Source: Rhabditoides inermis (taxonomy: Eukaryota; Nematoda; Chromadorea; Rhabditida; Rhabditidae). Taken from it: DNA of 64,000 nucleotides. Location: positions 712,501-776,500 of the forward strand of contig CAWZYM010000369.1 in the NCBI GenBank assembly GCA_963966185.1. The letters are read 5' to 3'. This document shows, piece by piece, positions 33,890 through 64,000 of the stretch. The notes beneath the pieces are model-generated. The model saw only the letters and a list, made by a program, of their open reading frames with translations. It was not told the DNA's origin and made no database searches. Both the position numbers and the translations under genes were made by a program. Every line of letters begins with the position of its first letter. Position 1 is the stretch's first letter.

Positions 33890-34380
33890 ATTATCTTTTA
33901 AAAGTACTTCCGTAAAAAGTGTTGTTTGTGTTAACCTGATTCAAGAAAAGCGCATGCATATATTATTAATTTTCGAAAAATCAAATCGTAAACACCTGAA
34001 CATGAAAACTAACACAAACTTGCTCTTTCAAAACGTTGAATAATTTTTGAATAATTAATGTTGAATAATTCCATGTTTTATTTTTTTGACATTTTTATAC
34101 CTGAAACATTGAGTCAAACAACATCACGAATAACATTTTATTTTACTGATAAACCATAAATAATAAACCGCAAAAAACACTAAATAAACAAAACAATCGT
34201 ATTATTCTGAATGTTACGTGTAACTATTCTATATTCGTTTGAAAGAGCAAGTTTGTGTTAGTTTTCATGTTCAGGTGTTTACGATTTGATTTTTCGAAAA
34301 TTAATAATATATGCATGCGCTTTTCTTGAATCAGGTTAACACAAACAACACTTTTTACGGAAGTACTTTTAAAAGATAAT
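33890..34380. mobile_element. Fold-back (palindromic) element, copy B
   Basis: Arms of about 145 bp, 33,890-34,035 and 34,236-34,380, are near-perfect reverse complements around an AT-rich centre of about 200 bp. The outer end, TTATCTTTTAAAAGTACTTC, and the internal AAAAGCGCATGCATA match copy A at 18,834. No coding capacity. Confidence 0.85.
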
Positions 34381-34440
34381 TGTAGCTATTTTTAGTAACG
34401 GAACGCTAAAATTTCATTAACGAGGGACTTTACCGAGTTA

Positions 34441-34633
34441 GGGTTACGATAGCAAAATAATTTCAGCTACTCCACTCGCTTGGGGTTACGATAAGAGAAT
34501 AATTTGAGATACTCAGCACACTTAGGTTTACGATATTAGAATACTTTGAGATACTCAGCACACTTAGGTTTACGATAATAGAATACTTTGATCTACTTGA
34601 CTCGCTTAGGATTACGATAGGAGAATAATTCCA
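34441..34633. repeat. 42-bp tandem repeat
   Basis: About 4.5 copies of a unit containing TTACGATAxxAGAATA and GATACTCAGCACACTTAG. A single related unit (GGTTACGATAGGAGAA) occurs at 30,789-30,804, on the other side of the repeat island. Confidence 0.85.
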
Positions 34634-34636
34634 CTG

Positions 34637-35130
34637 CCCTACTGCAGAACGTAGAAACAATACGGCACCAGCATGTTGACCGCGTTGGCGGGGAGAGACG
34701 ACGACGCCGACTCCTCTTGTCAGCTCCTTCGCCTCTCGCAGCAAACAGTCGTCTCCCGTCCTCCCATCGAACTTCTTCAGCAGACCCATCTCTTTGTAAG
34801 AGGTCAGGTTGAGATCCTTGGATACATCTTCTGTTGCCAGTATCATTCTCGCTTATTGTACAGCCTTTAACAATCATCTTCCACTCGGCGCCGAAAAATC
34901 TATACTACCATCACGCATTCTTATGAGTGATTTCGTTGTGTATGTGTAAGAACCATGTTTGCGATTGCGAATATTTTTTTTATTTGATTTGTACAGCCCT
35001 GATCGAAGGATTGGCATTCGGCGACAAAAAAACGTTTTGTATCGAGGTAGAGTTCCGCACATATAAGCTCAAAGTTGAAACTTCTACGACATACCTTCAG
35101 AAAGAGACGCGTAAACATCAAATTCCACCT
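34637..35130. other. Possible isolated exons, strand uncertain
   Basis: Two stretches look more protein-like than their surroundings. The minus strand 34,846-34,720 reads LNLTSYKEMGLLKKFDGRTG and onward. The plus strand after TTTGTACAG at 34,997 reads LIEGLAFGDKKTFCIEVEFR and onward. They lie on opposite strands and I cannot connect either to a gene; they may be remnants. Confidence 0.2.
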
Positions 35131-35209
35131 TTCACTTTCGTTTTCATTTCCCATCATTATCATCGCGTCACGTAACCCGTTGCGTATCATGCAAGTTTCT
35201 GCATAATCC

Positions 35210-35213
<4 letters not shown>

Positions 35214-35246
<33 letters not shown>

Positions 35247-36152
35247 CGACTGCATAGCAAACCCGCTGTCAATGCGGCTGCTGACAGCTCGCATCAGGTA
35301 TGATCCGACTGATTGATGGATCAGCTGATCAGTCTCTGCAAGGCCGCGCGAACTCTCATCCGGAGCCTATCAGACATGTTTGATCAAGTGTTTGCGTATT
35401 CCGTGTACCGGTCCTCCTCTTCTGTCTCGCACTCTCGCGCGCTCTCTCCAAACCGTGCACTGTCTCGGTGTGGTGACACATGTGCTCAACGCTTCTTTGC
35501 CCCTCGGCTAATGCAAGACGGGGGGATTACGAGCGGTTTGCAGCTCCCTCCCGAAACTCTCACTCGTAGACACGTTTTCGAACTGTAGCCCATCATTTCG
35601 CTGATGTATATGTTTCCATCACTTTCCATAATTGTATAGGTTTAACCATCTGATGATTAGTCGGCTAGCTACTTTTTTCCGCTCTATAGGTTTGTCCCCA
35701 TTGACTGTCGGGTTCTGGAGAGTTATTTCGAGGACCTTCTCCTTCTCTCCCTTTCTTCCCTCTGTACCTTTCTCTCTCTATTCCGTCGCCGCTCTTCACT
35801 TGAATGTCTGCGTCGCGCTCTAGTGATTGTCGAAATATTATTAGATCCGCAAACCGTCTGGAACCGTTTCGGAAATGTATTCGTGCACATTTTCTGTCAC
35901 GCCGAATTTGCATATGTGACCGCTCTCCATACGAGTATTGGATTACTGTCGTACATTTGCAATGCGAAATCGGAGACCAGATATTCGGATTCTCTCCATT
36001 CCCTAGTGATCCGTGTCTCGCAAATTGATAAGCGCTGTTTGAGGACCTCTCTCTCTCCTCTGTCTGTCTCAATTTGCATAGTGAGTGTGTCGCTCGGCAC
36101 ACACACATGTCACATTGGAATAATGCCTCCTCATCACGATATCATCTCTCCG

Positions 36153-36183
<31 letters not shown>

Positions 36184-39100
36184 GATGTGCGATGCTTATC
36201 CGAACGGATCGCGGACACACTCCCGCATGTTTTCTTTTCTCTTGACATAACCCACATTCTTTCGATGTGTTTATTATTATTAAAATAATTCAAAATATTG
36301 ATGTCCGTTCACACATCCGAATTGCGCACTTATTCACATTTTCGCGCGCCGCCGCACTGTTTCGACGTGTCGCGAGAATGTCTCGTTTTTTCTTATCTCA
36401 AAAATTCCGTTTTTCCTCAACAATGTGACTATGCAGTAACCGTTTCTCTACTTTTTGCGTGTCGCTGTGAAGGTGTTGGGTTGGCGCGTGAAAAGACAGC
36501 CTCGCTCCGGGTCTTTTCAAGGCCACTCTCATTCGCGCGCGCGCGTTTGAATGATTTGATCCAGCAGCGGACCGTCGATCCGCCGACAACCCGTCTTCGG
36601 TTCTTGCAACGTTGTGTGTAGTGTACGTATGTTCGCCCCGTTCTCACTTTCACGGTGGCATTTCGTGCTAATGGCCTATCGTTCTAGCCGGTCTCGACGC
36701 TGTTTTTGTTGTTTTACGCGCGTTTCCGCCCCCCCTCCATTCATACGGTTTCCCTTGCAGGCAACGCACCTTCTTTCATAAATGCGCTGAAGAAGATCCA
36801 GACTCAAGGAGCATTGAGTAATTGAGTACGATCGATCGCGTTGTCGCGGCGCGTTGTCGTGTTTTCGTCTTGTGAACCAGGTGCGTCCACCACGTTTTTT
36901 TCAATTCATAAATATCAGTGTGTTGCGATCGTGTTTCTGGGTTGCGTGTTGTGTGAGTAATGACCCGTCACTCATCCCTCCCCTCCCCCCTCCCTTCCCT
37001 TTCTCTCGCACTCCTCTCTTTTCACACTCCTCACTCCCCACTTTTCTCTCTCTTTTTTCTCGTGGCTAGTACGGAGATGTTCTCTTTTTCGCTGGGTGTA
37101 ATTTCGAGGCTCGCGTCTCGCGGAGTTCCGTCCTTCCTGCCTCGCCGTTCTTGCAAAATGGTGTTCGCGCGATTTATTCACGACTAGCCGACTAGCGCGG
37201 CCAATCCACTGTCCACTCCCTCCTTCCCGTACTCCACTTCCTTTCAAAGTACAGTAGGACAAAGTGGGGGTGTTGTATGTGTGTGGTGTGCTGGTGAGGC
37301 GAGATGTGTTGATCGGTGGTCTGCGGTGGGCTTGCCACACCCTCGTGAGTCAGTTGAAACAAGGCATCGGCGGGGTGCAGAATGGAAACACATCTGCCTC
37401 CGACCCCTCCCCCCTTCGATTTCGACATAAATTCGCCTCCTCTCCTCCTCCACAGCCTCTCGCCGCTTTTATGGCTCTGTTATTCGTCCGCATAGTCTAA
37501 TTATACATGCTATGCATGTCGGAAGCAGTCTTCTTTTGCCTAGGTAATCGGTAGGTGGTAATCCAGGATTAATCACTCATCCCTCTGACACAGTAACACG
37601 GCGACCTCAGCGACACTCTCGTAAACGGATGAATTTCGGGCCGGCGGCCCCGTGTCCTCCTCCCCTTCCCACAATGCCCCCCCTCCCCGGTCTCTCTCAC
37701 TATCTGTTCCTCACACCCTCGCACTCACTGCGCCCTCCGCGCTTTGCGTACACTCTGCGGGCGAGCGTTGCGCGTCTGCGCGCTCTGCTCTCTCACCACG
37801 GGCGAGCCCGAAAAAGTCGATCAATAGTCGCGCGCTGGCTGCTGCAGTGTCCACTACATAGTGTGAGCAGAGTGAGAGAGAGAGAGTGCGTCTGTTATGC
37901 TGGTTGGTGGTGCGCAGAGTGACCATATAGTGTTTGTGCTTCCCCTCGAGTCCTTACCTCCCCCCCCTCTCTCTCGCGAGACCCGTGATGGTTCGGTGGT
38001 GCACCGTTTTTGCTCCGCTCTCTCATTCCGCCCCCTCTTTCCCCATTTTGTCCCGTTTCGATCGCTGCGATGGATGTATGGATGCATCATCCACCGTTTG
38101 CCATGTGCGTGTGTTGGCGCAACGATGACATGCACATCGATTGTCTGTTTCTATTTGTGTTTTACGTGATTCCGTCGAAATTTGTGTGATAATCTGATAA
38201 TGTGGGGTTGTTGTTATCGTAGTTTGCGGAGATGCCAGTTGTGTTATCTCGCAAGAACTGTGTGAAGCGCGAGTGATTAGTGGACAGCGGAAGGGGGGAA
38301 GAAGCGTCGGGCAGCTTGCGCGCGCTGGTCAGTGTCAACTCTGTATGTGTGTTTGTCTCGCTGTTTTCGACCTTGTCATTCTGTGCGCACACTCACTCTT
38401 TACACACACTCACTTTTGCGTAACGAGTAGCTCGAAACACAACGGTTTTCGTCTATTGTTTGCGCTCGCATAGTGCTTGTTTCTGCGTCTCTCGCACCTA
38501 TCTGATTTGACTTGTCGTCGTCGGTGGTAGTATATCGATTGATTGATTGATTGCTTATCCGTGGCTACAGTTGCACTGGGGGTGTTGCTGGTTGTGGGCT
38601 TGTCCTCTCGAGTGGCTGTGTTGACGCGCGCAGGACGCGTGTAGAGTGTAGAGACGCGAGCATTGAAGCGAGTGTGCGCGAGAGGAAGTGGGAGAAGGTG
38701 AGAGGAGGGACGAGGGGGGGAAGAAGAGGGAGAAGTAGACAGTCGAGTGGCCCCCGTCCCCCTTGTGATGCAGGGTGCTCTCGTACGTGTCAGAGAAAAG
38801 TGCTATTGGTGTGTTTTCGATTTTCTGAACTGTCTCGAGATGCCCATTCCAATATTGCGTGGTCTTCACACGTGTTTCGGCGAAACATTGAGTTTTCGTG
38901 GTGTGTACTGGGATTCACAATCTACTCCTCGCGTTGTCGTTTTTCAAAGTAGATTTAGACTCTAGTTGCAGACTTGAGGGAGGGAAGAAACAAGCGAGTA
39001 GTGGGCGAGGGAGTGCGAGAAGCCGCGAGCCGAGACAGAACGAGAGTGCGAGTGGCCGGAGTATTACACAGTGAGAGGAGAGTGCGCGGCGGCGGAGGCC

Positions 39101-41910
39101 GTAACTGGGACTGGGGTGGAAGACTAAACGCTTCTCTCTCTCCCTCTCTCCCTCCCCCTCTCTCTCCCTCCTATCTCCCTCTCTCCTCTCTCTCCAACTG
39201 AGTCATCGATCATAATTGGCTTTCATTTCGTGTAGTGTTGTGTAGCGGATCATTGTGATTTCCATTGGTTTATGGAATCGAGTAGATTTGAGCGTTGATC
39301 GAAAGATATCGCTCGGCGATGGCAGATTGGCTCGCTCTCTCGAGATTGGAATGTGAATGTGATCAAATATTAGCTCTCACGGGGCTCTGTCGGCTCTGTC
39401 GCACAGTGGCTCAATGCCTGCCTCTGTCTGTATTCGCGTGTTCGATAGTCGACATCACACGGCTTTTGTCACGCGATTTACATTTTGAATGGTGATTTGC
39501 GATTTGCATTTTGAATGGTGATTTGTAGTTTGTCGCGTGTCGATTAGGTCTTTTGTGTTCGCATAGTTGGTTGGTATGTCGTAGGTTCGAATGTATTTTT
39601 CTCATGTTCTTGTTAGGTTTGCTTGCTTGACGAGTCACGTGATGGTTGCGCATTTTGTGTCGGGTCGGGAAGGTATTTGTTGATGGGACGCATTGGAAAT
39701 GGACAGAGTTCAGTGAGTACAGGAGTGCATCTCGAATAACTAGAACTCTCAGTTCAGACAACTGAATGTAGATTGATATGTTTTCGATCGTTGAAAGTAA
39801 ACTATTAGGTGAAACGTATACTACGTGATAGTACGTGATGTTCATTTAGATTGATTGATTGCTTTCCGTTGCAGTGCCCTCTTTCTCTCTCGCTGTGTCA
39901 TTTCGGCAATTCAGTTCAATGTATATGCAAATTATCCATGCTCACATCAATGATTACATCACTGCTTTTGCATATGTCTGTTAATTCCTTTACCCTCTCA
40001 CCACTCTCGCTATGTCTTTTTTAATGAAGTGCCAAATAATTTCATTATGTATAGTGTCTTTCTTCGTAGTTTATTCACGAATATTTTTCCCTTGCAGTGT
40101 CTTCTCTCTCAATCTCATGTGCATTGTAGAACCGCACATGCCAACGTCTATGAATCTCTTTGCAGTATCTTCCCCTCTCCCCTCTGTCGCTGTGCCAATG
40201 TTTTTTTTCAATGAATTTGATGAAAAGATGGTAGCTCAACTACTGTAATGATTTGTTACTTGTGTATAGAATCCTGTCTGCAGGGTAACGGGCCGAAACA
40301 GGGTTAACCCCTCTTTCTACCATTAACCGTGTCTCTCACTATGTAGTTATGTCTTGGTCACGTATTGCGTACTTTTCCCCCTTTCATACTAAATTTTACT
40401 ATGGTGTCTGTCTGTCTGTCTGTCTGTCCTTCCGGAGAGATATCTCTTTTCAAAGTCTACTCTAACTACTCATTTTTTCTGAAAAGTTTCTTCAATACCT
40501 GAGAACGCAAAATTCCAAAAATCTCGTCAATAGCGATCTCCTAATCATAGTTATCACCTAATCTCTTAACTATGGAGAAAAATTTCAAAATACTTCAATT
40601 AGAACCAAATTTGGAGAGTAGGTGAATCGACCTAGAAAAAGTCGATAGCCGCAATACCAGCTGCCTGTGACCTCATCTTCATGCCCAAATAGGCGAATGT
40701 ACCCAAAATGCACCCAAAATTCATGATCTTCGATTTCTATAAAAATTGAATAGAAGAAAGATTACGTATAATAGAATATAGAAACTGGTTTCCTTTTTTG
40801 AAAAGTCACCAAATATGGCGAATATGATCGACTTTTCGTACAGACGAGATAGAGGGTCCAATTTGTGAACTTAAGCTTTTATGGGCCAAAAAGCCCTTCT
40901 GTCAAAGTTTCAGATCGATCGGACTTTGTCTTCATACAGTATTAGACATTTTCTGAGCGCGCGTTACTTGCTGGGGTCGCGCCCACCGGATTGCTCGCTG
41001 CCAGCCGCCAGGTCAACCGATCGATATCGACTAGTTGGCATTCGCAATCACTGACCCATAACCACTCAGTTGTGTCTTTTTTGATAGTATTATGTCTAAA
41101 TATAACAATAATGGATTGAGTCAGTTGAAAAAGACAAAATTGCTATCTTCAACGAATAAGTTTTACGAAACGAACAGTTGAAGGTTGAAAGTTGAGTAAT
41201 TTGTTTCAAGACGTCAATAGATAGTGCTTTCTAACGATCAAATCAACCTCAAACTGTTTCAAACTCCTTCACACGTACGCACAACGTGTTAGGGCGCGCC
41301 AGCCGGCTTCTTTTCTCGAAGTCATTGTGGACGTAATATAGAACTATGTACTGCTTCTTTTTTTAGTTGAAACTAAGTTTTGAGTTTATTACTCGTACTC
41401 TTGTACAAATGCAGCCTGAAATTCCGATGCAGTACAGTGTCGAGTGGAAGTGAGGTGAGGTGAGAATCGAGTTCACCTTACATGTCATTTGGCAAGCACA
41501 GGCGGTCAAATTATATTTTTAGAACGTGAGAGAGTAGACAGTAGGGAGAGAAGACAGTAGAGAAGAGAGTAGTACTTTCTGTTTAAAAAAGTTTTCACAT
41601 AACTGTCTCTCGAAAGTCGCAGTGACTACTGCAGATGTGAGAATAGAAGAGTAGACAGAAGGTTCCATAGTACTGTCTCTAGAAAGTTGTTGTCACCGCA
41701 GCGGGGACGTGAAAGTATACAAGAGAGAGAATAGAAGAGAGAGAGAGAAAGAGAGAGAGGGGAGGAGGAGGGAGAAGAGAGAGAGTAGGCATAACTGTCT
41801 CTCGAAAGTCGCAGTGACTGCTGCAGACGTGAGAGTAGAAGAGTAGATAGGAGGTGCCATAAGACTGTCTCTAGAAAATTGTTGTCACCGATGCGGAGAC
41901 GTGAGAATAG

Positions 41911-41952
<42 letters not shown>

Positions 41953-42164
41953 GAGAGAGAAGGTAGGAGAGAGGAAGGAGAGGAGATATAACTGTCTCTC
42001 GAAAGTCGCAGTGACTACTGCAGACAGAGTAGAAAAGTAGAAAGAAAATACCATAGTAATTTTTCTAGAATGTTGTTGTCACCGCTGCGGAGACGTGAGA
42101 ATAGACGAGAGAGAGAAAAGAAAGTGAGAAAGATAGAGACGGAGGTAGAGAGAGGAAGGAGAGA

Positions 42165-42205
<41 letters not shown>

Positions 42206-42473
42206 GAGAAGGTAGGGGAGAGAGATGGAGGAAGAGGAAGTAATGAGTTGAAAATAGAGAAAATGAGAAAGAAAACAGAAGAAAAAAGTAGGAAAGAGAT
42301 AGTTAAAACAGACAGAACTTGAAAAAGATACATGTTTCTACGCAAAAAGCAACTATTTTTCTATTTTGTCTATTCTTGTATCTTGTATGCCTAGTGCGGA
42401 GGCGCGCGACAGCGCGCCGGAGCGCTAGTCCTTTCCTGTTATACTATTCCTCATTGATCGTTCCCCTTTGCAG
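35214..42473. other. Long non-coding region upstream of the MRCK gene
   Basis: No convincing coding exon. It holds CT arrays (35,213-35,242; 36,150-36,178), short repeats and mixed-composition sequence. Several good donors (for example GTGCGTCC at 36,881) could end non-coding 5' exons that splice to the acceptor at 42,473. Distal MRCK promoter(s) and 5' UTR introns are the likeliest content. Confidence 0.45.
41600..42120. repeat. About 190-bp tandem repeat, 2.7 copies
   Basis: Units starting ACTGTCTCTCGAAAGTCGCA at 41,604, 41,791 and 41,989. Each continues with GACTxCTGCAGA, ACTGTCTCTAGAAA and GTTGTTGTCACCG, and ends in GA microsatellite. The copies differ mainly in the GA length. Confidence 0.9.
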
Positions 42474-42496
42474 TCTCCCCCTCTCTCACCCGTGTC

Positions 42497-63867
<21,371 letters not shown>

Positions 63868-64000
63868 GTAGAGAGGGTCTCTCTCACTCAGCTTAGGTAT
63901 CACAATCAGAATGTGTATCTCGAATCAGGTAGCACACGATATCGATTATGTATGGTAGAATCCGACAGTTGCGATATGGAGATTTGGTTTGTTGTTCCTC

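Noticed and set aside
35272..35297. ATG plus short frame ending at a donor, as an upstream MRCK first exon
   Set aside because: Joining it to the acceptor at 42,473 puts the downstream kinase frame out of phase.
40390..41300. Possible decayed transposon coding region
   Set aside because: The sequence has a distinct texture and a (CTGT)n start, but no open frame, terminal repeats or recognisable protein fragment.

Overview
The window is nuclear DNA from an animal. All recognisable genes are split by spliceosomal GT-AG introns, most ending in TTTCAG or TTGCAG. A nematode or close relative is the best guess. The reasons are a transthyretin-like (TTL) secreted protein, a family almost restricted to nematodes; a divergent PP1-type phosphatase; many 38-45 nt introns; and two same-strand genes only 63 nt apart with an acceptor-like site just before the second ATG. 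The species cannot be named from this sequence. GA/CT microsatellites are exceptionally abundant throughout.

Layout. 1-9.06 kb is non-coding: GA/CT arrays, then a GC-rich stretch (about 7.2-9.06 kb) that looks like the promoter and 5' UTR of the next gene. 9.46-14.21 kb (+) encodes a 276-residue acidic/basic protein with weak FAM53-like features. 17.5-20.0 kb (-) holds a small putative secreted Ser/Ala-rich protein whose large intron carries repeats. 20.0-22.9 kb is intergenic with a long pyrimidine tract and a tRNA-like repeat. 22.94-27.13 kb (+) encodes an 897-residue prominin-like five-pass membrane protein in 21 exons, followed 63 nt later by a 512-residue PP1-type serine/threonine phosphatase (27.19-30.54 kb, +, 13 exons). 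30.7-34.6 kb is a repeat island: TA array, palindromic tandem repeat, dispersed hairpin repeat, about 2 kb of octamer minisatellite, a fold-back element and a 42-bp tandem repeat. 35.2-42.47 kb has no convincing coding sequence.

From 42.5 kb to beyond the right edge lies one large gene for an MRCK (CDC42-binding, myotonic-dystrophy-related) kinase. I traced 49 coding exons (1,527 codons): N-terminal segment, AGC kinase domain, long coiled coil, C1, PH and most of the CNH domain. Its introns host an antisense TTL gene (61.2-62.25 kb), a head-to-head pair of tRNA-Gly-derived repeats (49.5-49.98 kb), and a frame-compatible extra exon (44.24-44.71 kb).

Most notable. (1) Reading through the donor at 51,343 gives an open frame ending in a C-terminal membrane segment, followed by AATAAA; this predicts a tail-anchored MRCK kinase without C1/PH/CNH, resembling vertebrate DMPK tail-anchored isoforms. 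(2) Degenerate copies (echoes) of exon-intron boundaries lie in the adjacent introns of two unrelated genes. (3) Thirteen MRCK introns are largely purine microsatellite on the sense strand, starting at the donor. (4) The prominin-like protein has a greatly enlarged, charged TM1-TM2 cytoplasmic loop.

All exon boundaries were deduced by hand from reading frame, splice consensus and homology recalled for the families. No search, alignment program or transcript data was available.
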